A stretch of DNA of 64,000 nt from Sclerotinia nivalis. Lineage: Eukaryota; Ascomycota; Leotiomycetes; Helotiales; Sclerotiniaceae. Positions 23,217 to 34,986 of the stretch are shown here, one piece after another. The stretch lies in NCBI GenBank assembly GCA_029531795.1, contig JAPEIS010000001.1, forward strand, positions 7,812,001 through 7,876,000, in the 5' to 3' direction. The first letter of the stretch is position 1; the number at the start of each line of letters is the position of its first letter. The position numbers and the translations under genes were made by a program. The notes under the pieces are model-generated. The model was not told the origin of the DNA and did no database searches. It saw nothing but the letters and a program-made list of their open reading frames with translations.

Positions 23217-25987
23217 TGATCTTCAAGACCAGTCTTTGTAATATCAATCTTACGTTTCGATCTTGTTGCCCAACAATCAGTACGGTTGATACTATTATTA
23301 TCTATGATCCAAACAATTTGCTTATCATTTTTATATTCGAAATCAACTCTTTTTGTAAAGATGTAAAGCATTCCGAACAAGAATAGATTCTTAGCATTAT
23401 TCAAAACAAAAATGTTCATAATGTTTTTGATTCCTTTAAAGTTGATTTCAATATCTTTAATCAATCTATACAGCGTAATTGTATTTCTGTCCAGAGTTAT
23501 TATTGTTGTATTGTATTCTCGTATTGTAAGCCCTAACTCTTTTGCTATTTCAAGATTTATTATATTAATTGTAAAGCCTGAATCAACGATACTATTGATC
23601 TTAACGTTCTTGTTATCGAAAGTCATTGTTATAGTAGGGATATTACGAATCTCCTTTGAATAAAAATTAGATTTGATTGTTACATTATTAATATTGAATA
23701 GAACAAAAGAGACTTCTTCAACAAAGCCTGCAGCTCTTATCTCAATATCCTTCCTCTTCTCAACTTCCGTAACTGATATCTTCTCCAATACTTTCTTGAA
23801 AAGATTCGGGAAATAAACAAGGATCGTACCAATCGATATAGAAACTTCGAGTTTGAAAAGGCATTCCAATATCTCTATCGGAATCTTATTAGCATATATC
23901 GAGATCAATAATTGCTTCTTTATTCTTGAAATCCTCATACAAATCGATTTAACTTCGTATATGATACCATCTTCATCAAATTCGGGAAACCCTTCCCCTC
24001 CCCGATCTTCTTCTTTATCTTCGTCAACATCCATTTCCTCATCTTCCCTAAAGAACTCTTTCTCCAACGCTTCCCTTTCGACTTGCTTTATCGACCTTTG
24101 CAATACTCGAGGCACAATAGGAGCTTGTTTCTCGGGCTTATCAACTCCACTCCATCCGACTGATTTTGACTTTTTTGATAATCTTCCTCGTAGTCTTGCA
24201 GACTCCTTAGATTAAGTTGCAGCATTGATATCAAGGATAGGTCCTCCCCGATGACCAATATTATTCACGAATACACCTTTGACTACCTCAATGCTAGAAA
24301 CATTGACAATTGGAGCCTTGTTCTCGTTATTTTGAATTGACGACTTCTTTCCATATAATCCAAAACCATAGAAGATGGTATACATCTCGATCTGACTCAT
24401 TTCGGGTTTGTCCTTTATTCGAAAGATCGGAATTGAATTGGCACACCCTTTTGGCCCATACATAAAGGTTCCGTATTCATTGTAATAACAAAGTCCTGCC
24501 TCAATGTCTTCGATTTTCTTGGGGCAGTTTTGTTTCATATTGTGACCGTCATCCCAAAGAGGTCGGCCAAAACAGTAATAACAAAAGAAGTCTCTTTTGT
24601 ACGCAGCATTCACATCAAAAAGAACCGTATCTTCATCTTCCCGAAATGAATAATCATCATACCTTGTGTTTCCTTCTCGATGAATAATTTGACGTTGTAA
24701 TAGAATAAAGATTGGCTTCAAATCTCTCACTCCTCCAATTCTAGCTCGCAAGTGATTCATATTGAATTTGTCCAAAAGATCAGTTATCTCATCAATAGCG
24801 ATATCAATGTTTCGATCTTGTGTATATAAAACTAGACTAGCCCCAACGGCAAACGATGTTTTCATATATTCGCTTATAGTATACAAGACAATAACTTAAT
24901 GAGACTTAAGCCTTTCGTAAATACAAACCACTGAATCCTCAGAAGAACACCACTTGTATACTTCATCCATCATTTTTTTGAAATTCACAAAACTAAAATC
25001 ATCCAAATCGACTTTGAATTGTTTCACAATCTTCTTACCCACTTGAGCATACAAACCACATAGGAAAAGTCTTCCAACTTCGAATTCCGTAATCATATAA
25101 TTATCAATAAACTATATAACTGAAAATACAAACTTGACAATATAATCCTTTATTATAGTCGAATTCGCATTATAGTTTCCCTCATTCTTCTCTCGTTAAT
25201 TGTCAACAAATTGGTCTAGGAAATCACAAATATCAATCATTTACTAGATATCGTAATTGTGGAAACAACAAAGCAAAACAGATTTCAATCCTCTTTTCCA
25301 ATTATACTTGTTGGAATTATATTCTAGTATGAATTTGATCTGGATAAAGGTAGATTAATCGTAGTACCACAAAAGATAAATCCGCATCTCCTCATCGGTC
25401 ATACCACAATCGGTTTGCAAGGCTTCCCAAATAATAACAAAATCGAATATGTTAATTCCATTAAAGATAAGAGCAGCAGAACTTCTGACATGTAGCATAA
25501 TAGAGTACATACATACATAATCTACAGTGATATGATCCATAAAGCGGACTACAAATGGAGCCTTTGATTGAGAATCCACATCGTCGTCCTTCTTAATCTT
25601 CTTGGCTTTTCCTCCTCCTCTCCTTGTAATATTTCCACTAGCATCAATAACGAACTCTTCATTGAAGTCAAAAAAGTCAATAATATCCTTTAACCCATAT
25701 ACAGCTTCCGCTAATTGATTTATAAAAGATTCTAGGTTCTCCATAATAACAAAGGAAAAAAGGATTTGAATAAAAGGTTATTTAACATATCGTAAATCGT
25801 AATATAATTAAAGGGTATCGAGATTGTCAAAGTCTGATTCAACTTTGGATTCTCGATAATCCTCACTGTTCATGTTTTCCCTTGATAAAGTTTCAAAGGG
25901 AAATAGAAGAATATAAAGAACTTTCTCCTAAAGTATTCCTTCTTGCAAAGGGATTGCGTAAGTCTCAAATCCTTCCGAACAGGACTT

Positions 25988-26005
25988 TTTAAGACACATC
26001 TTAAA
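25988..26005. repeat. C-internal palindrome, copy 5 (diverged)
   Basis: TTTAAGACACATCTTAAA, an 18-bp variant in the gag region. Confidence 0.6.
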
Positions 26006-26529
26006 TTTTTGATAACCGATATCAAAGATAGCAAACTAACGTTCTATACTCCGATCCTCCCTTAGCTTCTATTTACAAATAAACACATATCAGCTTCAAC
26101 CATCTATAAAACATACAAAGTCCTCCAGTTGATCAAGCTACACTCAGTTAAGGTTATCCTCGAGATCGAATTTTCGGATTTGAAGACATATGGATTCAAT
26201 TATTGGTAGAAAATCCTCACAACATTCGGAATCGATCATACCTCGAACATTACTAGTTCTGACCCCGAGTAAAAGCTTTATCGATGCACTCCCCCCTTGT
26301 AGAGTACAATAAAGTAGTTCGCTAGAATCGTCCATCTTCAACACAATAGGTCAACGCAAATGAAAAGGAATCGAAAACCGAACTCTCCCACTTATCGCTT
26401 AGCAATCCCACTTTTGAAAAAGTTCATCCTTTCAGGGTCAATCCTATCCCCCATTAACAGATCGCTATTTCTACTTTCTTTTCAATATAGTTTCCTCGCA
26501 AAAAGATTCGTACAATGTAAACCATACAA

Positions 26530-26552
26530 TTCGATCCCTGCGTAGATCACCA
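26530..26552 (-). other. C primer-binding site, tRNA type
   Basis: One base inside the 5' LTR the minus strand begins TGG. Its complement on the plus strand looks like a tRNA 3' end: T-loop TTCGATC, acceptor strand GTAGATCA and terminal CCA. The tRNA identity cannot be fixed from here. Confidence 0.85.
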
Positions 26553-26553
26553 T

Positions 26554-26841
26554 TGTAAAAGAGGTAGATCGAGATACGTGCGTCCCGATAGCACACTGCA
26601 AAAGGGAATAAGATACGAACTGATCAGACTACATTGTATAAACTTCGAATAGTAGAACTAATATGAATAACAATGGATTGGGGGTTGTATACAATGGGTA
26701 TGCAAAAAGACTAATAAAAACGATTGATTATTCTAGAAGGGAAGGCAAAGCCTTCTCCTTATATTTAACTACGAAGGATCATGTGACCTAATGCCTATGA
26801 ACTAGCTACGTATGTGGCCCTAGCAATCCAACTTTCTCACA
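26554..26841 (-). repeat. C 5' LTR
   Basis: 288 bp, ending CACA on the plus strand. It shares several variants with the inverted solo copy 28209-28496 that the left LTR lacks, for example in the block near 26625-26640. Confidence 0.95.
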
Positions 26842-28208
26842 ATAGTTAGGGATTCTGATTTGTTAATTGTTGCTTGAATCGGAAAATGAGGATTAGTATG
26901 AACTGGAAATAAAAGAGAATGATGGAAAACAGAGAAGATTTTAATGTTTTTAGATAATTGAATAAAACAAGTACAAGGATAAATTTTGATAATCTTGTAA
27001 GGGCCGATTTATTTATTATCTAGCTTTTTTGCTTTATACGAAGTCTTCATATTCTTGGTATTGATAAAGACTTTTTGGTTAGTTGTATAGCGAGGTGAAT
27101 CAGAGCGATAGCGATTAGTATAGTTTTCATAAGTAACAATTGTTTGTTATATAACAGTATGAAGTTGTTTTAAGATACGTTTTATATGATTTGCAATTCT
27201 ATTATCTTTAAAGAATTCCCGTTTTTGTATTAGAGTTATATTTGGTGGACAAGGTTTACTAAACTCAATACCTAAATATAGATTAAAACCGTAATTGGCG
27301 AAGAAAGACGAGCAACCAGTTGTTTCAGAAACCAAATTATTGGATGCAAATTCGATTAAAAGTAATCAATCCAATCAATCGTTTTGATGATAGTTAACAA
27401 AAGCTCGTAAATACTGTTCCAGAATCGAATTAATACGTTTAGTTTGATCATTTGTTTGAGGATGAAAAGCTGAAGAATGTTTTAAAATAACTCCCAACCG
27501 CTCCGAGAGTTGTGATCAGAATCCTGATACGAACTGCGTTCTTTGATCGGAAATAATATTGTCTAGAAGTCTATGAAATATATAAATACAGCTGATAAAA
27601 GTATCGATTAGCTTTTTTGTTGTTAATATATGTGTACCAATGAAATGTCTCATTTTGATTAGCTTGCAGATTACTATTAAGATATATTTATAGGTAGAAT
27701 TATAACAAATGTAATTCGGGAGCAATGTAATATAATCGATTGAGATATCAGATTATATGCAAAAAGGGACAAATAGCGGTTTCAAAAATCCGGGAAACGT
27801 CGATTTGAACGATTTGGTGCGAATACAAAGTTTGCAGGCCTTTATGTAGGATGCGATCTCCAAATGTATGTTAGGTCATCAGTATGTACGAGAGACAAGA
27901 TCGATTGTTTTAGTTCGACTAGGATGGCCGATAGGATTAGAAGAATGAGTTCGATAGATAATTTGGAGTTTGAGCTTATTGTTTAGTGGAACCCAAATCT
28001 TATCCTGGTAGTAAATTCTATTATTTTGGATTGAATAATCTTGTATAACGATCTAAAGGGTTTTACAATGCTTTTTTGGTTATTTAATTATCGATGGGTT
28101 ATTAAAAGTAGAGATAAGTTGATCTGCGATGTCGGATCTAGTATACGCTGTATCGATTAAGGTATCAATTGATTGGTTGTGGAATGGTACTATTGTCTTC
28201 ATTGGTAT
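26842..28208 (-). pseudogene. A1 integrase segment, inverted
   Basis: Read on the minus strand, this 1,367-bp segment matches A2 from about 43839 to 45215, that is the integrase core to just before the chromodomain. The minus-strand pieces 27147-27335 and 27516-27725 match the A2 integrase at about 44713 and 44390. Everything else of A1 is on the plus strand, so the segment has been flipped. Its first four bases (ATAG) and last four (GTAT) are the inverted TSDs of the two flanking C insertions. Confidence 0.93.
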
Positions 28209-28496
28209 TGTGAGAAAGTTGGATTGCTAGGGCCACATACGTAGCTAGTTCATAGGCATTAGGTCACATGATCCTTCGTAGTTAAATATAAGGAGAAGGC
28301 TTTGCCTTCCCTTCTAGAATAATCAATCGTTTTCACTAGTCTTTTTGCATACCCACTGTATACAACCCCCAACCCATTGTTATTCACATTAGTTCTACTA
28401 TTCGAAGTTTATACAATGTAGTCTGATCAGTTCGTATCCTATTCCCCCTCGCAGCGTGCTATCGGGACGCACGTATCTCGACCTACCTCTTTCACA
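28209..28496 (+). repeat. Solo LTR of family C, opposite orientation to C
   Basis: 288 bp, TGTGAGAAAG ... CTTTCACA, the reverse complement of the LTRs at 15752 and 26554. It is followed by CTAT (28497-28500), whose partner is the inverted ATAG at 26842-26845. Confidence 0.95.
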
Positions 28497-29018
28497 CTAT
28501 ATAGAACAGAATTTTGAAGCGGGACAACGATAAAGATAAGCCAGTTCAGAAATGGATATTTGAAAGAGTTCTAGATAATCACAATAAAAATAACCATCAT
28601 TATTTAATCAAATGGAAACACTACACACCAACTTGGCAACCAGCTAATAACTTAAAGAGTAACGAAAAGGTTCTTATCGAATATCATCGCCTTCATCCAA
28701 AGAAACCAAAGCTGCCAGCTTGGATCCTAAAACATCCCGACACTACTATATTACAACCGGAACCACAGAATTTGCAATCAGAGTCACACAACACAATTGT
28801 TACACCTACTCTACGAAGATCCATTTATATTAAGATTGTTTGCTTCGTCTAAAGGTATATTACGTATTATAACAATAAAGGATATAACATCATTAGGAGA
28901 TATCATATATTTTTTATTCAAAAATCTAATTAAGGAAAGAGATCTGTATTTTTTCTTTATTTTTCTTTATTTTTTAATGCTTATTTGGGATCAAATGGGT
29001 TTCTTAAGGAGGGAATAC
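28497..29018 (+). pseudogene. A1 pol C-terminus with chromodomain, and 3' non-coding part
   Basis: The open stretch 28514-28852 encodes a chromodomain (HYLIKWKHYTPTWQPANN and flanks) equal to A2 at about 45250-45555. It is followed by the non-coding run to the LTR. The A2 polypurine tract has decayed here to GGAGGGAA. Confidence 0.88.
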
Positions 29019-29181
29019 TATTACAGATTCATCTCCCTTCACTTGCACATGATCATGTATGCCTTAGGCACACATGCATACACTCACTTCTATATAATCA
29101 GATCACCTCCTTGACCTTCTTCTCCTCCTCGTAGTACAACAATAGATCAAACCTACACATACCTTTTCCCTTACCGTGATA
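29019..29181 (+). repeat. A1 3' LTR
   Basis: 163 bp, same length as the A2 LTRs. The start reads TATTAC (TG to TA) and the end GTGATA. Family B sequence follows immediately. Confidence 0.92.
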
Positions 29182-29294
29182 GTTCGCATCCGTTTAATCA
29201 GTCTAATTCCCCTAAAGAATTCGTTATTGTTGTAATTAATAATATTACGATCTGATATTATTATCTCATTTTCCTTTATGAATTCAATATAAAA

Positions 29295-30454
29295 ATAAAA
29301 ACAGAAGTGATCGATTTGTAATCCATAATTCAAAAGCTTATTTTCGATCTGTAAATCGAGAAAACTATATTTATATAATAAAGAGAGGAAAACGATAAAT
29401 TGATTATCTATCTGATTCAATTCTATCTTGTCCTTGTTGCCCCGTCTGTTTCAACTTCTATCGACTAGATCGACTTTTCGCCTTTGATTCCTGTTACAAT
29501 TCTAATTGTTGTTCCTGTTCTGTCGAAACTTCAATTGAGTAAGAAGGTATCTGATCCTGTATCGTTTGATAAAACGAAAATCGATCTTGATCGATTTATC
29601 GATCAAATACAAAATAAAATATATACCAATTCCGATCGTTTCATTTCCCCGTATTCCTATTTGATTTATATAACTAAAAGATTAATTAAATCTGTTGTTA
29701 TACAAATTCGATTGTATAATATCAAAGAATAATTTATTAAATTTGTCGATTATAAAGATCTATTGCAAATATTGGAAAGAGCTTATGGAAATCAGAATAA
29801 ATAGATCGAGGCCTGGAAATTCCTAATCAATTTGAGATAAAGGAATTAATTGTTCTATATCTTCTATATTGAGTTCTAAAGATTAGTATTGGAAGCCGGG
29901 ATAGCTGATAACAACAATACTTTGGTTATCCTATTAGAATAAGCCCTATCGAATGAATTGAAGAATCAGATTGTTATTGTTGAATCCCCTACAGATAATA
30001 TCGATATATTCGTCGTTTTTGTACAGACATTAGAGAATCGCTGTTTATACCTGATAGAACCGATTGGTTCCGGTTGTAACCCAATCGTTTCGTTACTCTG
30101 CACTATTATTCAAAACTTGAATCCTGTTAACTGTATCTCTACTTCGTCCCCGAATCCTACTGTCCGATCTACTACTCTCGTTACGATTATATTTATTGGA
30201 GATTCAATGAATCTCAGTTTCCAAAGATATACTAATAAATACAAACGAAGAGAATACTTCCGTTGTGGATCTGTTGATCACTGTATAAAAAACTACCTGT
30301 TCCTAGATAATCGTTTTGTGCAAGTTAGAGTTAACCTTATTAGTTTTGCCCCACCATTCCCTATTCCGTTTTCTGTTTAGATTCAATTATATATTATATC
30401 ATTATATAATCTATCCCTTTCCAATTCCTCGAATTCAGGAAACGGAGTCTGCCT
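29295..30454 (+). pseudogene. B2 gag
   Basis: Aligned to B1 gag. The start codon is ATA, stops are frequent, and open remnants are at 29484-29732 and 29958-30380. The zinc knuckle near 30250 retains one internal Cys and the His while the outer Cys positions are Tyr. Confidence 0.82.
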
Positions 30455-33251
30455 GGTATAAATCGTTGTCAAACGAAAACTCTGTGCATATTACGTTTGT
30501 CCATTATTGCAATTCGAGATTTATCTCTCGTTAAAGAAACAAACAATCGAGCAAATCTAATAATATTGTTTGTTATTATTCTGTTAATACCTGATCGATT
30601 CTATTCTATTTACGCTATAATGAATAACAGATGCAAAGGATATACTTTTGTAGATCGAAATTGAATTGAAATTATTAAATTCTCAATGTATAAATTATCT
30701 ATTCTATTCGAAATTATTAGATTCGATAAGAAAATATTGTTTGAAAATCGAATAAATTGTTATATTCTAGTTGATCTACAAATCAACGATTATTATGAAA
30801 AAAGATCAAAAATCTATATCATTGAATTAATTTATTATCCAATTGTTTTGGGATTAATATAGCTAAAAAAGTACAATCTCTATATCGAATTTGTATTTAA
30901 TATATTCCGATTCGATAATGAATTCTATCGAAAATTCTATAATATATTGCTACAATTATTCTATATGAAAATGTTGCAGAATGTTTCAGAAAAAACCTGT
31001 CTGGTATACCTGCCTTTTCGTTTGAATACTTTTCAAAGCAAGGATATTATATTTGTATTAATAAAAGCCTATACAGTGTATACTCGTTATAACTATAAGA
31101 TATTCTAGGTTATTATAGATCTGATTGACGATATCCTATCCCAAAGAAAAGACTCTATCCCATCTGACTTGTTTAAAGAATTCCGATCCTAGATCGATAT
31201 ATTCTCTCCACGAAACACCAACAAACTGTTTCTATATTGATTGTACAATTACGATATCTATCTGAAGAAGAAAACTAAATTATCATTTGGAATTCTTTAT
31301 TCTATATCCCGAAACAAACTTACTACTCTGAAAGATTGATTATCCGAAAACTTTCAAAAAGAATTCATCTATTCGAATTCGTTCGCTTCAATTTCGCCTA
31401 TTCTGTTCGTTAAGAAATCCGATAAAAAGTTATGATTCTGTATCGATTATCGAATTTTGAATAATCTATCAACGAAAGATCGTTATTTGTTATTGTTTAT
31501 CAAAAAATCCTTAAATAACCTAAAAGGAATAAAATTCTTTATAAAGATCGATATCATTTTTATATTCAACAATATAAGGATTAAAGAAGGATAAAAACAT
31601 TTAATTATTTTTTATATCTATTTCGATCTATTTGAAATTCTGGTTATACTTTTTGGATTGATTAGCATATTTATTATATTCCAGTATTTTATTAACAATA
31701 CTCTACAGAAGTATTTAGATATATTCTATACTATTTATTTAGATAATATTCTGATTTATAGTAGAATTTGTTCTGAATATATCACTTATATTCAAAAGGT
31801 TTTGGAAGTTCTAAAGAAAGCTAATTTGTATACAAATCTGAAGAAATACGATTTTTTGAAACCTGAAATCAAATTCCTGGGTTTTATTATAAACCGGAAA
31901 GATATCCAAATAAATTCTACAAAGATCAAAACAATCATCAAATAAAAGATTCTGGTTTATCTAATAGATATACAAATATTTATTGGGTTTGGTAATTTCT
32001 ATTAACGATTTATTTGTAGTTTCTTGTCTATTATACACCCATTAATTAATCTGATCCAAAAGAATATTCTATTTGTTTGAAGTTCTGTTTATACAAAAGC
32101 TTTTTCTGCTTTGAAGATAGCATTTACTAAAGTATTAATTCTAATCATTTTCGATTAAGAAAAAGATATAATTATAAAAATCGATATATCCGATTTTGTA
32201 TCTATTAGAATACTATCTTAATACAATAATATAGAAATCCTAAAACCTATTATATATTTTTCGAAAAAATATTCGATTATCAAATATAATTACGAGATTT
32301 ACAACAAAGAACTATTGACCATTATTCGATACTTCAAAGAATAACACCCAAAACTAAAAAAAAACGCTATCTCCGATCCAAATGATTATAGATTACAAGA
32401 ATTTGGAGTATTTTACAATTACCAAATTATTGAACCATCATCAAACCTATTAATCTAAATTTCTATTTCGATTTAATTTCAAAATTATCTATCGACCAAA
32501 TAAATAAAAAACTAAACTTGATACTTTAACCAAAAAGTCAAAAGACCTACCTAAAAAAGAGAATGAACACCTTCTATACCAAAACCAAACGATTTTGAAA
32601 TCAGAAAACCTTGATCCTATTCTATTCCCTACATCCATTTCTACTTTCATATCTATCTCGTCTATACTTATCTTATTTGATCCGATAAATTCCCCGAAGA
32701 AAAGAGTTCATTTTGCAATTACTACTCATAATCAATTCTATCGATTGTCAAAAAAACCTGATTCAGTTTGTTTAGTTTCCAGATCTATCCTATCCATCCC
32801 TAATTCTCCGCCCATTCCTGACATTTTGTTTATCTCTAAAACTCTATCGATCTCTGAACCATTACCTATTTTTATTGCTTTGCTTGATCAACCCCCGACA
32901 CCCATTATAATCCCCGATCTGTTATTCGAATTATTGAAGAAATTGAAAACTCTATTTGTTGAAACATATATATCCAACCCTATACCTACATCTATTCTAA
33001 AGACCTTAATAAAGAAAGTATCCAAACATCCCTATATTATTCTATTCAAATGTATCGAGAATAATGATCTGCTATATTATTATAAAAAGCTTTTCGTTTT
33101 TGATTACAATAACCTGAAAGCTGAATTGTTTTATTTAGTCTACAATTTCTTTACTACAAATCATTTGTACTATACTTGCATTTTTAAACTCTTATCTCAA
33201 AACTACTATTGATCTGAATATTATAACTATATCAACCATTAGATACATAAT
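30440..33251 (+). pseudogene. B2 pol, protease to N-terminal integrase
   Basis: Collinear with B1 pol. The protease triad has become NNR (about 30620). The RT catalytic motif reads YLDN (about 31738-31749). The longest open piece, 32595-33212, covers the linker and start of integrase. The frame ends where the A2 LTR begins. Confidence 0.82.
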
Positions 33252-33333
33252 TGTTACGGGTTCATCTCCCTTCACCTGCACGTGATCATGTGTGCCTTAG
33301 GCACACATGCATACACTCACTTCTATATAGTCA
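33252..33333 (+). repeat. A2 5' LTR, first 82 bp
   Basis: Starts TGTTACGGG. The last 16 bp (33318-33333) are the LINE2 TSD. A small palindrome, TGTGCC/GGCACA, lies inside. Confidence 0.93.
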
Positions 33334-33492
33334 CGACCACCTTCTTGACAATATTTTCGAAGAATTGAATTTTTCGAAAAACGCGTTTATTATCGCGTTT
33401 TATTGATCAATCGATCGTTCTTATCATCTATAGGATTTAAAAACGAAACTTTTCAGCTCCGGCAGGCGCTGTATGGACGCGTTTCCGCCATT

Positions 33493-34986
33493 ATGCCTCC
33501 CGTCCCCTCGACCCTCTCCCTTTCCCAAGCCCTCATTAATACAGTTAATATTGTTATTAATAGAGCAAATGAAGATCAATAGATTTTTAGTTTTATCGCT
33601 TCGCTATGGGATGACTATCTTAATACCGAAGCAGTTCGGGCTTTCCCTGTCCGACTTCGAAAACCCTTGATTGTGTTATGTACTGATATCTCTCTTACAG
33701 CAAACAAGCACTTCGATGTATTTATCAATGGATCTCATCCTCCTCGATCTATCAAACCTTCTACCAAAACTTCTGCCAATCTTCCTGACCTTGATACACA
33801 AACCTTTCAACCAGTACTCGTATTTGAAATCGCTAAATCTATAAGAAACCTTTCTACAATCCAATATCTCAAGGATTCCATTTATGCTCAAAAGACTGCG
33901 ACTCCTTTACCACCAATTATACAACCTACAAATCCAAAAACTAGGAACCGAACCGGATCTCAATCCAAAACTCAATCTCAAATCTTACACAAAACTGATA
34001 CTCGCCTTTTTGTTCGAATTGGACTCGATCATCTAGCTCGAAAAGCTGGTTCTTTCGCTGTACTTAGTGCATTGAAAGGACAATTAGGAAACGATACTAA
34101 ACTTCTGAAAGAAGTCCAAGCAATAAATACTGGGTTTGCATTATATACGAACTTTCTAGCGAACTTAATAGCTTTAGAAAACCTTTCAAATATAATCGAA
34201 AAAGTATTCGAAATCTGCAAAATCGAACGACAACAATTATAGATTATATATCGATTGAATTATATTCCACGAATTGTTACAACTTTGGGAGATTCACAAC
34301 AATTGATTATCGTTTTAGTCGAATCGGAAATTATACTCGATACCATCAACGATAATACAGGACAACAAGCGATTCAAGCAATTGAATCTATACAAAACAA
34401 AGAATCCGGATTGTATAATTCTATTTGGTTCTTGAGTTTTCTAGCTTTGCAATATACAGCCCTTTTCAAGAACCTTCGGATTCTAGGAATTACAATTAAC
34501 ACTTCCCAAATCGTTTTCAAACTCAAGATAATCCAATGTACTCGATGCTTTCAATGGCATAATACTCGAGCTTACTCTCGTCCAGAAAGATGCCGAATCT
34601 GTGGTACAATCGAATATACAGAAAAGAATCATTCAATCCGATGCAATACAACCCATATTTGCCCAGCGAGGTGTCTATATTGTAGAGGCCCTTATCCTAT
34701 AGACAATCTACATTGTCCCCTTCGTCTTATTAACAAAAGCCCCAAAAGCAAATTGGAAAAACAAGCTATCCAGAAAACCTCAAAAGAAGCTAGGGCTAGA
34801 GCTTGTGCTAATACAAAATGCTTTCGAACCCCAAAAACCGATTCCCTTATGGAGGAACCTATTGCTCCTTCAACTTCAATCCGAACTCTTTCGATACTAT
34901 CTTCATTGATACCATCCTCTTCTAATCTTTCTAATCGTTTCATTATATTAGAAGCTCTTCCTCTTCCGATTCCTTTTAATGTATAA
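33493..34986 (+). pseudogene. LINE2 ORF1, zinc-knuckle protein
   Basis: ATG 33493 opens the frame. TAG near 33578 and TAG 34240 interrupt it, and the open pieces are 33667-34242 and 34255-34986. Clustered Cys/His knuckles (CTRCFQWHNTRAY..., CRICG..., CPARCLYC) lie at about 34535-34715. The Gln-, Ser- and Lys-rich body is typical of LINE gag-like proteins. The stop TAA at 34984-34986 overlaps the start of ORF2. Confidence 0.85.

Larger units (their letters stand above)
23204..26335 (-). pseudogene. C gag-protease polyprotein
   Basis: All minus-strand open pieces here (26144-26344, 25355-25744, 24896-25096, 24212-24886, 23204-24115) are in one phase. The likely start is the ATG at 26333-26335. 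About 1,040 codons contain a handful of RIP-type stops. A zinc-knuckle-like CYYC...H...C segment lies near 24520-24600, and a retropepsin with IVDSGFTINIINLEIAKELGL-type sequence near 23540-23600. The ATG at 25742-25744 is a second possible start but leaves protein-like upstream codons unexplained. Confidence 0.85.
15752..26841 (-). mobile_element. Family C Ty3/gypsy retrotransposon with extra 3' ORF (11.1 kb)
   Basis: An 11,090-bp element on the minus strand with 288-bp LTRs (terminal TGTGA/TCACA), a tRNA-type primer site beside the right LTR and a purine tract beside the left LTR. Gag-protease is one frame and pol the -1 frame. A third long frame lies between pol and the 3' LTR. The RT YLDDIDVKGP signature marks a fungal gypsy lineage distinct from A and B, and I see no chromodomain. 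The stops are almost all RIP-type. The extra ORF makes it about 4-5 kb longer than the other two gypsy elements. Confidence 0.93.
1..29181 (+). mobile_element. Family A Ty3/gypsy chromovirus, copy A1 (5' end outside window)
   Basis: A1 is a full-length-type LTR retrotransposon chopped into pieces by later insertions. Its parts are 1-926, 6570-8816, 14790-15751, 26842-28208 (inverted), 28497-29018 and the 3' LTR 29019-29181. Each piece aligns in order to the less interrupted copy A2 (39299-45887). Removing the guests restores a collinear element: gag, aspartic protease, RT, RNase H, integrase, chromodomain, LTR. Base 1 corresponds to 39705 of A2, so the gag start should lie about 0.13 kb, and the end of the 5' LTR about 0.4 kb, left of the window. 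All coding parts carry RIP-type stops, so this copy is dead. It is probably inserted near the 5' end of B2, because B2 starts abruptly at 29182. Confidence 0.9.

Noticed and set aside
26530..26552. Partial tRNA gene on the plus strand
   Set aside because: Only the 3' half is present, with an encoded-like CCA, directly beside an LTR, which is the signature of a primer-binding site.
16038..28210. 286-bp definition of the C LTR (ending TTTCTCA)
   Set aside because: Flanks would not give matching TSDs. Extending by two bases (CACA, or CATA after a RIP change) gives TGTGA/TCACA ends and perfect 4-bp TSDs.
15752..28496. C right LTR and inverted copy as a long-TIR DNA transposon carrying 26842-28208
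   Set aside because: The enclosed DNA is collinear A1 integrase, the repeats are bona fide LTRs with primer site and purine tract, and the TSDs fit an inversion.
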